Origin: Lachnospiraceae bacterium
Lineage (GTDB): Bacteria; Bacillota; Clostridia; Lachnospirales; Lachnospiraceae
DNA: 46,896 bases
Reading direction: 5' to 3'
NCBI GenBank assembly: GCA_015057445.1
Contig: SVEI01000015.1
Coordinates: 1 to 46,896, forward strand
Position 1 is the first letter of the stretch. Each line of letters begins with the position of its first letter. The notes beneath the pieces are model-generated. The model made no database searches and was not told the DNA's origin. It worked only from the letters and a program-made list of their open reading frames with translations. Positions 31,563 through 39,327 of the stretch are shown piece after piece. The position numbers and the translations under genes are program-made.

Positions 31563-31582
31563 ATACACGTGAGGTGTATATT

Positions 31583-31885
31583 ATGAGTAGGATAATTGAA
31601 CGTGAGAATAAGGTAGATGTTATATGCCAGCACAGTAGGGATGGAACTATAATACCTATGAAGCTTAGAATAGCTGACGAAGATGGTGAGTTTCAGACCT
31701 ATCTTATACGAAGCTATAAGGATATAACAAATTATGGAGAGGCAGACAAGCAGAAGGTGGCTACTGCTATTAACCATATGTGGACCTTTGACTGTGTGAT
31801 TTTGGTTTTTGGACGGGAGAGAAGGATAAGGCTACTTTATAATTCTTTTGAGAATTTGTGGAGAACTGTTGATAACCAGATATAG
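31583..31885 (+). CDS. Small conserved protein of unknown function
   Basis: The 100-residue protein begins MSRIIERENKVDVICQHSRD, followed by GTIIPMKLRIADEDGEFQ and YLIRSYKDITNYGEAD. I recall similar short proteins in Lachnospiraceae but no named family. It is beta-rich with no membrane segment or signal. The start at 31583 is chosen because GAGGTG lies six bases upstream; the frame is open further upstream through the preceding hairpin without a ribosome site. It has its own promoter candidate and a strong terminator at 31887, so it is probably expressed alone. Confidence 0.7.
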   Translation: MSRIIERENKVDVICQHSRDGTIIPMKLRIADEDGEFQTYLIRSYKDITNYGEADKQKVATAINHMWTFDCVILVFGRERRIRLLYNSFENLWRTVDNQI

Positions 31886-31886
31886 G

Positions 31887-31918
31887 AGCTGACCTACAAG
31901 TATGTAGGTCAGCTTTTA
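31887..31918 (+). terminator. Strong terminator after the gene at 31583
   Basis: AGCTGACCTACA (31887-31898), loop AGTA and TGTAGGTCAGCT (31903-31914) form a perfect 12-bp stem with a TTTAT tail. It starts 2 bp after the stop codon. Confidence 0.88.
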
Positions 31919-31966
31919 TATCTAGTTGAACAATGATTTATTTTCTTTCAAATTACAAATATTTCC

Positions 31967-32038
31967 TTGACTTTATACGGGTAATATGTAATAATCTCAT
32001 CAGTGCTTTAAAACGTTAAAGCGTTACGCCTTAAAGCG
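31967..32038 (+). promoter_or_regulatory. Promoter and operator-like repeats of the sodium:solute symporter gene
   Basis: TTGACT (31967-31972), a 17-bp spacer and AATAAT (31990-31995) preceded by TGT form the promoter. Just downstream are a palindrome CTTTAA-AACG-TTAAAG (32006-32021) and a direct repeat TTAAAGCG (32016-32023, 32031-32038). The 13-mer CGTTAAAGCGTTA (32014-32026) recurs with one change upstream of iorA at 34161-34173, hinting at a shared regulator. Confidence 0.55.
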
Positions 32039-32083
32039 ACAAAGAAATGTGACAAGAATAAAAAGGAAAGAGAGAGTAGAAAA

Positions 32084-33583
32084 ATGGCTATTAAGATTAT
32101 TATGCTAGTAGTATTCTTCGGCACAATGATAGGTGTTGGATTATACTGCAGAAAGAATGCCACAGATGTTAATGGATTTGTACTTGGAGGAAGAAGTGTG
32201 GGACCTTGGCTTACAGCCTTTGCATATGGTACATCATACTTCTCCGCAGTTATATTTGTAGGTTATGCAGGACAGTTTGGATGGAAGTTTGGTCTTGCAT
32301 CCACATGGATTGGTGTGGGTAATGCGGTTATTGGTTCACTTCTTGCATGGATGATTCTCGGTAGAAGAACAAGAGTTATGACTCAGCATTTAGATAGCAA
32401 GACTATGCCTGATTTCTTTGGACTTAGATTTGATTCAAATGCACTTAAGGTAATTGCATCAATAATTGTATTTATATTCCTGATACCTTATACTGCATCC
32501 CTGTATAATGGACTTTCAAGACTTTTTGGTATGGCATTTAATATTGATTATTCAGTATGCATTATAGTTATGGCTATACTTACAGGTGTTTATGTAATCG
32601 CTGGAGGATATATGGCAACAGCTATCAATGACTTTATTCAGGGTATCATTATGATAATTGGTATTATTGCAGTAATTCTTGCAGTACTTAATTCGAAGGG
32701 TGGATTTGTAGCAGCATACGATGCTCTTGCAATGGTGGAGGATCCTTCACTTACTAAGATGCCAGGTGCATTTGCTTCATTCTTAGGACCACTTCCTTTT
32801 GATCTTATATGTGTAGTAATACTTACATCACTTGGAACATGGGGACTTCCACAGATGGTTCAGAAGTTCTATGCAATCAAAAGTGAGAAGTCAATTGAGA
32901 CAGGAACTATTGTATCCACTGTATTTGCAGTAATTGTAGCGGGAGGATGTTACTTCCTTGGCGGTTTTGGTAGATTATATGATATTGACGTGGCAAAGGA
33001 GGGCTACGATGCAGTTATTCCTGCTATGATAGAGAAGCTTTCTCCATTCCTTATTGCGGTAGTGGTAATTCTTGTTTTATCAGCTTCAATGTCTACGCTA
33101 TCATCATTGGTACTTACATCTAGTTCAACTCTTACTCTTGACCTTATTAAGGGCAATATTGTTAAGAATATGTCAGAGAAGAAGCAGCTTATAACTATGA
33201 GAGTATTTATAGTGATTTTTATAGCTATATCAGCAGTTATAGCTATGGTTCAGTATAAGAGTAGTGTTACATTTATAGCACAGCTTATGGGTATCTCATG
33301 GGGAGCTTTGGCAGGTGCCTTCCTTGCACCATTTATCTATAGCTTATATTGGAAGGGTGTAACAAAGTCAGCAGTTATAGTAAACTTCATCTTCGGATGT
33401 GGTCTTATGATTACTAATATGGTTGCTAAGTCAATCTTCCCAGTATGGTTACAGTCACCTATTAACTGTGGAGCGTTTACAATGCTTGCCGGACTTATAA
33501 TTGTTCCTGTAGTAAGTTTGATTACGCCTAAGCTTAAAGCTGAAAAAGTTGAAGAAGTATTTGCTTGTTATGAAGAAAAGTAG
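32084..33583 (+). CDS. Sodium:solute symporter family (SSS) transporter
   Basis: The 499-residue membrane protein has about 13 helices and SSS/SLC5 features: FVLGGRSVGPWLTAFAYGTS early on (about 33-52), YSAV-like YFSAVIFVGYAGQFGW, and AGGYMATAINDFIQGIIMI (about 174-192) in the sodium-solute core. It takes up a solute with sodium; PutP (proline) and PanF (pantothenate) are relatives, but substrate cannot be read from sequence. The start follows an AAAGGAAAGAGAGAG stretch. It is a single-gene unit between a terminator at 31887 and one at 33607. A short sequence in its leader recurs before iorA, so an aromatic or branched amino or oxo acid is a reasonable guess, no more. Confidence 0.92.
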   Translation: MAIKIIMLVVFFGTMIGVGLYCRKNATDVNGFVLGGRSVGPWLTAFAYGTSYFSAVIFVGYAGQFGWKFGLASTWIGVGNAVIGSLLAWMILGRRTRVMTQHLDSKTMPDFFGLRFDSNALKVIASIIVFIFLIPYTASLYNGLSRLFGMAFNIDYSVCIIVMAILTGVYVIAGGYMATAINDFIQGIIMIIGIIAVILAVLNSKGGFVAAYDALAMVEDPSLTKMPGAFASFLGPLPFDLICVVILTSLGTWGLPQMVQKFYAIKSEKSIETGTIVSTVFAVIVAGGCYFLGGFGRLYDIDVAKEGYDAVIPAMIEKLSPFLIAVVVILVLSASMSTLSSLVLTSSSTLTLDLIKGNIVKNMSEKKQLITMRVFIVIFIAISAVIAMVQYKSSVTFIAQLMGISWGALAGAFLAPFIYSLYWKGVTKSAVIVNFIFGCGLMITNMVAKSIFPVWLQSPINCGAFTMLAGLIIVPVVSLITPKLKAEKVEEVFACYEEK

Positions 33584-33606
33584 ATTTCATAAATAAACAC
33601 TAAAGG

Positions 33607-33639
33607 ACTCCTGCAGGTTTAGAACTGTGGGAGTTTTTT
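33607..33639 (+). terminator. Terminator after the symporter gene
   Basis: ACTCCTGCAG (33607-33616) pairs with CTGTGGGAGT (33625-33634) with two wobbles, followed by TTTTT. Confidence 0.8.
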
Positions 33640-33667
33640 ATATTTACATATCATGCTTTGTATGGTA

Positions 33668-33696
33668 TTGAGATACTAATTTGATTGTGATAATAT
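33668..33696 (+). promoter_or_regulatory. Promoter of the DUF3592-like gene
   Basis: TTGAGA (33668-33673), a 17-bp spacer and TAATAT (33691-33696) preceded by TGA form an extended sigma-A promoter. Confidence 0.7.
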
Positions 33697-33737
33697 ATGA
33701 ACACTCAAAGGTGATACAAAATAAGGAGACAAATTAT

Positions 33738-34124
33738 ATGGATATTATAGGTGTAGTAATAATTTCGATAGTAATTATAGCATGGGGTATGACTAGTGTT
33801 GTTAAAGATAAGAAACGAGTAGAAAAAGAGGATAGTAAAGATGATATTACCGACTGGGTAGAACATATTGCCAAAACTACAGGAAGAACTAATAAGATAA
33901 CAAAGGCAGCCTTCCAGACACCGGGATATGAATACACCGAATATGAAATTACATACGAGGTTGATGGCGTTACATATAACAAGTGGTTTGACTTGTATCC
34001 AGGCGTAGAGCTTGGAGATATATTTGGAGAGGGTACATCTGTGCTTATAAAATACTCCCAAGCAGATCCAGACGTGTTTGATGTTGTATCTGTATTAGAT
34101 GAATCAAACATTATGATGTTTTGA
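33738..34124 (+). CDS. Membrane-anchored DUF3592-like protein
   Basis: The 128-residue protein has one N-terminal membrane helix (about 1-18, MDIIGVVIISIVIIAWGM), a lysine/glutamate-rich linker and a beta-rich domain with the pattern EYEITYEVDGVTYNKWFDL, then VELGDIFGEGTSVLIKYSQ and DPDVF. That Y-x-V-x-G-x-x-Y...G..V.V.Y.P.nP pattern is seen in DUF3592 proteins, which lack a known function. The start at 33738 is nine bases after AAGGAG; upstream codons lack a ribosome site. It has its own promoter and a perfect terminator, so it is monocistronic and probably unrelated to its neighbours. Confidence 0.72.
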   Translation: MDIIGVVIISIVIIAWGMTSVVKDKKRVEKEDSKDDITDWVEHIAKTTGRTNKITKAAFQTPGYEYTEYEITYEVDGVTYNKWFDLYPGVELGDIFGEGTSVLIKYSQADPDVFDVVSVLDESNIMMF

Positions 34125-34126
34125 TG

Positions 34127-34159
34127 AAGTAGTCAGTGAAAAACACTGACTACTTTTTT
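34127..34159 (+). terminator. Strong terminator after the DUF3592-like gene
   Basis: AAGTAGTCAGTG (34127-34138), loop AAAAA and CACTGACTACTT (34144-34155) form a perfect 12-bp stem with a T tail. Confidence 0.92.
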
Positions 34160-34183
34160 GCGTTAAAGTGTTAAAAATTTATA

Positions 34184-34246
34184 TTGCCAAAAGTAGTGCT
34201 TATCATATATAATAAGGATTAGTGTCGTGATAATTTTTATCACTAA
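34184..34246 (+). promoter_or_regulatory. Promoter and palindromic operator of iorAB
   Basis: TTGCCA (34184-34189), an 18-bp spacer and TATAAT (34208-34213) form the promoter. Directly after it a perfect palindrome GTGATAA-TTT-TTATCAC (34227-34243) overlaps a second pairing TTAGTG (34219-34224) / CACTAA (34241-34246). Position at the transcription start suits a repressor site or a leader hairpin. The 13-mer shared with the symporter leader lies just upstream at 34161-34173. Confidence 0.65.
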
Positions 34247-34283
34247 GATGATTTAAAGAAATGAGAAAATGGAGGAACATAAT

Positions 34284-36026
34284 TTGAGTAAGCAGCAGAT
34301 TATGCTTGGTAATCAGGCTATAGCACGTGGTGCTTATGAGGCAGGAGTTAAGGTTTCTGCAGCATATCCTGGAACACCAAGTACAGAGATTAGTGAGAAT
34401 ATTATTAACTATAAGGAGATATACGCAGAGTGGTCACCTAATGAGAAGGTTGCCATGGAAGTTGCAATCGGTGCATCTATATCAGGTGTTCGTTCACTTT
34501 GTTCTATGAAGCATGTTGGTGTAAATGTGGCATCAGACCCACTTTTTACAGTTAGCTACATAGGTGTAAATGGTGGACTTGTACTTGTTGCAGCAGATGA
34601 CCCTGGTATTTATAGCTCACAGAATGAGCAGGATAGCCGTATGGTTGCCCGTTCAGCTATGGTTCCAGTACTTGAGCCATCAGATAGTGAGGAAGCAAGA
34701 GTATTTACTAAGAAGGCATATGAGATTAGTGAGAAGTATGACACACCAGTAATTCTTAGAACTACTACAAGACTTTCACACTCACAGGGTGTGGTTAATC
34801 TTGAGGATAGAGTAGAGGTTGCTGATAAGCCTTACGAGAGAGATATGCGTAAGACAGTTATGATGCCTGCCTGCGCTATTGAGAGACATAAATTCGTAGA
34901 GCAGAGACTTAAAGACCTTGCAAATGACGCTTGCGATATGGATATTAACAAGATGGAGATTAATGATACATCTATTGGTATTATCTCAAGTGGTATTCCT
35001 TATCAGTATGTTAAGGAGGTTCTTCCTAACGCATCAGTACTTAAGCTTGGTATCGTTAACCCACTTCCAAGAAAGCTTATAGAGGAGTTTGCTTCTAAGG
35101 TTGATAAGCTTTACATTGTAGAGGAGCTTGAGCCTGTTATCGAGGAGCAGGTTAAGTCTTGGGGTATCAAGGCTATTGGTAAGGAGATATTTACAGTTCA
35201 GGGCGAGTATTCAGCAAATATGCTTAGAAAGGCAATCTTAGGACAGGAGCTTGATTTAGAAAAAGCTGCTCAGGTGCCAAATAGACCACCTATCCTTTGC
35301 CCTGGATGTCCACATAGAAGCACATTTTCAGTGCTTAAGAAGCTTAAGATTCATGCAGCAGGAGATATCGGATGCTATACTCTTGGAGCAGTTGCACCAC
35401 TTAACGTTATCGATACTACAGTATGTATGGGTGCAAGTATTTCAACTCTTCATGGTATGGAGAAGGCTAAGGGTAGAGAATTTATAAAGGATTGGGTTGC
35501 TGTAATCGGTGATTCCACATTCCTTCATACAGGTGTTAACTCACTTATGAATATGGTTTATAATAAGGGTACAGGAACAGTTCTTATCCTTGACAACTCA
35601 ACTACAGGTATGACAGGACATCAGGAGCACGCTGCAACTGGTAAGACTCTTATGGGTGAGCCTACATATCCTATCAATATTTTCAACCTTTGCAAGGCTA
35701 TGGGAATTGAAAATGTATACGAGGTAGATGCATTTGACCTTGATGCTATGGAGAAGATTATTAAGCAGGAGGTAGCAAGAGAGGCTGTTTCAGTTATTAT
35801 CTGTAAGAGTCCTTGTGCACTTCTTAAGTCTTATGTTCCAAAGGGTAAGTGTATCGTAGATGACGAGAAATGTAAGAAGTGTGGTGCATGTCTTGTGCCA
35901 GGTTGTCCTGCTATGACTAAGAAGGACGGACATATCGTTATTGATGAGACTATGTGTAATGGATGTGGACTTTGTATGAGCAAGTGTCCATTTGATGCAA
36001 TATCATTAAAGAAGGCAGGTGAGTAA
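34284..36026 (+). CDS. iorA: Indolepyruvate ferredoxin oxidoreductase, alpha subunit
   Basis: The 580-residue subunit oxidatively decarboxylates aryl pyruvates from aromatic amino acids to aryl-acetyl-CoA, reducing ferredoxin. It has the pyruvate-binding SAAYPGTPSTEI segment (about 25-36), CPGCPHRSTF, the TPP-binding GDSTFLHTGVNSLMNMVYN, and two C-terminal 4Fe-4S motifs (CKKCGACLVPGC and CNGCGLCMSKCPFDAI). The ATG at 34269 has GGAGG behind it rather than before it, whereas the TTG at 34284 is eight bases after GGAGG (34271-34275) and gives MSKQQIMLGNQAI; the TTG is preferred, with the ATG as alternative. iorB follows one base later. Confidence 0.94.
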   Translation: MSKQQIMLGNQAIARGAYEAGVKVSAAYPGTPSTEISENIINYKEIYAEWSPNEKVAMEVAIGASISGVRSLCSMKHVGVNVASDPLFTVSYIGVNGGLVLVAADDPGIYSSQNEQDSRMVARSAMVPVLEPSDSEEARVFTKKAYEISEKYDTPVILRTTTRLSHSQGVVNLEDRVEVADKPYERDMRKTVMMPACAIERHKFVEQRLKDLANDACDMDINKMEINDTSIGIISSGIPYQYVKEVLPNASVLKLGIVNPLPRKLIEEFASKVDKLYIVEELEPVIEEQVKSWGIKAIGKEIFTVQGEYSANMLRKAILGQELDLEKAAQVPNRPPILCPGCPHRSTFSVLKKLKIHAAGDIGCYTLGAVAPLNVIDTTVCMGASISTLHGMEKAKGREFIKDWVAVIGDSTFLHTGVNSLMNMVYNKGTGTVLILDNSTTGMTGHQEHAATGKTLMGEPTYPINIFNLCKAMGIENVYEVDAFDLDAMEKIIKQEVAREAVSVIICKSPCALLKSYVPKGKCIVDDEKCKKCGACLVPGCPAMTKKDGHIVIDETMCNGCGLCMSKCPFDAISLKKAGE

Positions 36027-36027
36027 T

Positions 36028-36603
36028 ATGGCTAAGAATACAGTTAATATAATGATAGTTGGTGTAGGTGGACAGGGAACACTCCTTGCAAGCCGTATCC
36101 TTGGAAATATTACTACATCAGCAGGCTATGATGTAAAGATTTCAGAGGTTCATGGTATGGCACAGCGTGGTGGTAGTGTTGTTACCTTTGTAAGATATGG
36201 TGAAAATGTTGCTGAACCTATCGTAGAAGAAGGTCAGGCAGATATTCTTATAGCATTTGAGAGACTTGAGGCAATGAGATACGCACACTTCTTAAAGAAG
36301 GATGGAACAATAATTATCAATGATCAGAGAATTGACCCTATGACAGTTGTTACTGGAGCTATGGAATACCCTGAGAATATCATCGAGAACCTTTCAGCTA
36401 AGTATAATGTGATTTCAGTAAATGCAATGGCTGAGGCTGAGAAGATGGGTAACACAAGAGTATTTAACACAATCATTCTTGGAGTAACTGCAACTAAGAT
36501 GGAGTTTGCTAAGGAAGCATGGGTTGAGACAATTAAGAATATTGTTCCACCAAAGACAGTTGATCTAAACCTTAAGGCATTTGAGCTTGGATATAACTTA
36601 TAA
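36028..36603 (+). CDS. iorB: Indolepyruvate ferredoxin oxidoreductase, beta subunit
   Basis: The 191-residue protein is the gamma-domain-type subunit of the same enzyme, with the nucleotide-like motif VGVGGQGTLLASRILG near the start and the family SEVHGMAQRGGSVVTFVRYG segment. It is needed with IorA for the thiamine-dependent oxidation of aryl pyruvates. The ATG at 36028 is one base after the iorA stop and is served by AGGTGAG inside the end of iorA; a GTG at 36019 is possible but poorer. The acyl-CoA ligase gene begins 138 bp downstream. Confidence 0.94.
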   Translation: MAKNTVNIMIVGVGGQGTLLASRILGNITTSAGYDVKISEVHGMAQRGGSVVTFVRYGENVAEPIVEEGQADILIAFERLEAMRYAHFLKKDGTIIINDQRIDPMTVVTGAMEYPENIIENLSAKYNVISVNAMAEAEKMGNTRVFNTIILGVTATKMEFAKEAWVETIKNIVPPKTVDLNLKAFELGYNL

Positions 36604-36647
36604 ATAACGTATTTATGTGCTAAAAATCTTTATGAGAATATGAGACG

Positions 36648-36697
36648 GTATGATGTATCCTATTATACCTAAGTATGCATAGGATTGTATATCATAC
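36648..36697 (+). repeat. Interrupted inverted repeat between iorB and the ligase gene
   Basis: GTATGAT..ATCCTAT (36648-36663) pairs with ATAGGAT (36679-36685) and ATCATAC (36691-36697), leaving small internal loops. No T run follows, so it may be a messenger-processing or operator site rather than a terminator. No convincing promoter was found before 36742. Confidence 0.5.
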
Positions 36698-36741
36698 TGA
36701 TTGAATTTAATGTATTATATAAGAAACAGAGGTAAATTATA

Positions 36742-38376
36742 ATGCCAATTACACAATATTTGGAGAGAAATGCCAGAGATTACGCTGATGAGGTGTGTCT
36801 TGTAGAGATTAATCCTGAGATTCAGGAGAAGAGACGAGTTACATGGAGAGATTACGAGCTTATCGAGTCAAATCCATACTGTGACTATAGAAGAGAGATT
36901 ACTTGGGCTGTATTTGATGAGAAGGCTAATCGTTTTGCAAATCTTCTTATTTCAAGGGGAATTAAGAAGGGTGACAAGGTTGGTATCCTTCTTATGAACT
37001 GTCTTGAATGGTTACCAATATATTTTGGTATACTTAAGACAGGTGCATTAGCAGTTCCACTTAACTTTAGATATGATTCAGAGGAGATTAAGTATTGTCT
37101 TAAGCTTGCTGATGTTGATGTTCTTGTATTTGGACCTGAGTTTATTGGTCGTATTGAGGAGATAGCAGACGAGATAGAGAAGAACAGACTGTTATTCTAT
37201 GTAGGTGGAAACTGTCCTACATTTGCGGAGGATTATGATAAGCTTACTGCAAATTGTTCAAGTAGAAAGCCAGAGATTGAGATTACGGATACTGATGATG
37301 CAGCAATTTACTTCTCATCAGGAACTACTGGATTCCCTAAGGCAATTTTACATGATCATACATCACTCATGCATTCAGCTGCATGTGAGCAGAATCACCA
37401 TAAGCAGGGAAGGGATGATGTATTCTTATGTATTCCACCTTTATATCATACAGGTGCTAAGATGCATTGGTTTGGAAGCTTATTTGCAGGAAGTAAGGCA
37501 GTTCTACTTAAGGGTGTTACACCTAAGAGTGTATTTGAAACTGTATCAAATGAGGGTTGTACAATAGTTTGGCTTCTTGTACCTTGGGCACAGGATATCC
37601 TTCTGGCTATTGAAAGAGGAGAAATCAAGGTTGAAGATTATAAGCTAGACCAGTGGAGACTAATGCATATCGGTGCTCAGCCAGTTCCACAGAGCTTAAT
37701 TAAGAAGTGGAAGGAAATCTTCCCTAATCACGAATATGATACAAACTATGGACTTTCAGAGTCTATTGGACCAGGTTGTGTACACCTTGGAACTGAGAAT
37801 ATACATAAGGTTGGAGCTATCGGTATTCCAGGCTACGGCTGGGAGGTTAAGATAGTTGATGAAGAAGGTAATGAAGTGGCACAGGGAGATGTAGGTGAGC
37901 TTGCAGTTAAGGGTCCTGGTGTTATGAAGTGCTACTATAAGGATAAGAAGGCTACAAATGAAGTTCTTAAGGGTGATTGGCTTCACACTGGAGATATGGC
38001 TATGCTAGATGAGGATGGATTTATCTTCCTCGTAGACCGTAAGAAGGACGTTATTATATCAGGTGGTGAAAATATTTACCCAGTACAGATAGAGAACTTC
38101 TTAAGCAAGCATTCAGCAATTAAGGATGTAGCTGTTATCGGTATTGCAGATGCAAGACTGGGCGAGATTTCAGCGGCTATTATAGAACTTAAGCCAGGAA
38201 AAATTGTTACAGAAGATGAGATTAATACCTTCTGTAAGGAGCTTCCTAGATATAAGAGACCACGTAAGATTATATTTGCAGATATTCCGCGTAATCCTAC
38301 TGGTAAAATTGAGAAGCCAAAGCTTCGTCAGATATACAATAGTGAATCGTTAGTTGCGGCACAGAATAAGTCATAA
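36742..38376 (+). CDS. AMP-forming acyl-CoA synthetase/ligase
   Basis: The 544-residue protein belongs to the ANL adenylating superfamily. It has the phosphate loop AIYFSSGTTGFPKAI (about 188-202), the YGLSES motif, GDWLHTGDMAMLDEDGF, the hinge GRKKDVII-like RKKDVIISGGENIYP and the C-terminal catalytic lysine in NPTGKIEK. It activates a carboxylic acid to an acyl-AMP and then to the CoA thioester. Similarity is to FadD/CaiC-type ligases. Beside iorAB, a plausible substrate is an aryl or branched acid such as indoleacetate or phenylacetate, possibly run in reverse to conserve energy; this is inference from context. It ends 101 bp before sigG. Confidence 0.92.
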   Translation: MPITQYLERNARDYADEVCLVEINPEIQEKRRVTWRDYELIESNPYCDYRREITWAVFDEKANRFANLLISRGIKKGDKVGILLMNCLEWLPIYFGILKTGALAVPLNFRYDSEEIKYCLKLADVDVLVFGPEFIGRIEEIADEIEKNRLLFYVGGNCPTFAEDYDKLTANCSSRKPEIEITDTDDAAIYFSSGTTGFPKAILHDHTSLMHSAACEQNHHKQGRDDVFLCIPPLYHTGAKMHWFGSLFAGSKAVLLKGVTPKSVFETVSNEGCTIVWLLVPWAQDILLAIERGEIKVEDYKLDQWRLMHIGAQPVPQSLIKKWKEIFPNHEYDTNYGLSESIGPGCVHLGTENIHKVGAIGIPGYGWEVKIVDEEGNEVAQGDVGELAVKGPGVMKCYYKDKKATNEVLKGDWLHTGDMAMLDEDGFIFLVDRKKDVIISGGENIYPVQIENFLSKHSAIKDVAVIGIADARLGEISAAIIELKPGKIVTEDEINTFCKELPRYKRPRKIIFADIPRNPTGKIEKPKLRQIYNSESLVAAQNKS

Positions 38377-38477
38377 AGCCATATTTTTACCAAAACTTGT
38401 CACAATAAAAACTGAATAGAAAATACCACAAATGTTAATCCTTTACAGTATGAAAATACATGTGGAGGAATAGTGAA

Positions 38478-39257
38478 ATGGCACCTAATAAGGTTGTAAT
38501 TTGTGGAGTAAATACAGCAAAGCTTCCTCTACTTACAGAACAAGAAAAGGAAGCTTTGTTTTTGCGTATGGATAAAGGTGATGAAAGTGCCAGAGAAGAA
38601 TTTATAAAAGGAAATTTAAGATTAGTATTAAGTGTAATTCAACGTTTTTCAAATTCTAATGAAGATAATGCAGATGATTTATTTCAAGTAGGATGCATTG
38701 GCTTAATTAAAGCCTTGGATAATTTTGATAGAACCATGAACGTAAAATTCTCAACCTACGCAGTTCCGATGATAATAGGAGAGGTTAGAAGATATATGCG
38801 TGATAACAATTCTATTAGAGTATCTCGTTCACTTAGGGATATAGCATATAAGGCTATATATGCAAAAGAAATGTTAACAAGAAAATTTGATAGGGAACCT
38901 ACAGTGGAAGAAATATCAAAAGAAATTGATATTCCCAAAGAATATATAGTCAATGCCTTAGATGCCATAGCAACACCTATGTCATTGTATGAACCGGTTT
39001 TTCAAGAAGGCCAGGATACCTTATATTTGATAGATCAGGTTAGTGACAAAACAAATAAAGAGGAGAGTTGGGTTGAAAATTTATCATTGCGAGATGCTAT
39101 GGAAAAACTTGATAAAAGAGAGTATAACATTATTAAACTAAGATTTTTTGAAGGGAAGACACAGACTGAGGTTGCTGAGGAGATTTCTATATCTCAAGCA
39201 CAAGTTAGTAGATTAGAAAAGAATGCCTTAAAAACCATGAAAAATTATTTAAAATAA
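38478..39257 (+). CDS. sigG: RNA polymerase sporulation sigma factor SigG
   Basis: The 259-residue sigma-70 family protein starts with the SigG-specific APNKVVICGVNTAKLPLLTE, then region 2 (NLRLVLSVIQRF, DDLFQVGCIGLIKALDNFD, VKFSTYAVPMIIGEVRRYM), region 3 (IRVSRSLRDIAYKA) and region 4 (FFEGKTQTEVAEEISISQAQ). SigG directs late forespore genes. The start is the ATG at 38478, nine bases after GGAGG; an ATG at 38460 lies upstream of that site. In Bacillus and many Clostridia sigG follows spoIIGA-sigE, but here it stands apart, after a metabolic ligase. No clear SigF/SigG promoter was recognised upstream. A short TEAP-repeat protein follows after its own promoter candidate. Confidence 0.94.
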   Translation: MAPNKVVICGVNTAKLPLLTEQEKEALFLRMDKGDESAREEFIKGNLRLVLSVIQRFSNSNEDNADDLFQVGCIGLIKALDNFDRTMNVKFSTYAVPMIIGEVRRYMRDNNSIRVSRSLRDIAYKAIYAKEMLTRKFDREPTVEEISKEIDIPKEYIVNALDAIATPMSLYEPVFQEGQDTLYLIDQVSDKTNKEESWVENLSLRDAMEKLDKREYNIIKLRFFEGKTQTEVAEEISISQAQVSRLEKNALKTMKNYLK

Positions 39258-39260
39258 GGT

Positions 39261-39289
39261 TTGTATTTTTTTCGTTACTATGTTATAAC
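39261..39289 (+). promoter_or_regulatory. Promoter of the TEAP-repeat protein gene
   Basis: TTGTAT (39261-39266), a 17-bp spacer and TATAAC (39284-39289) preceded by TGT fit a sigma-A extended promoter. It begins 4 bp after the sigG stop, so the next gene need not depend on the sigG transcript. Confidence 0.6.
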
Positions 39290-39327
39290 TACTATGGTAG
39301 GAAATACATCAAGGAGAAAATTTTGCT

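Noticed and set aside
36604-36741. Riboswitch or terminator before the acyl-CoA ligase
   Set aside because: There is an interrupted inverted repeat but no T run and no recognised aptamer core.
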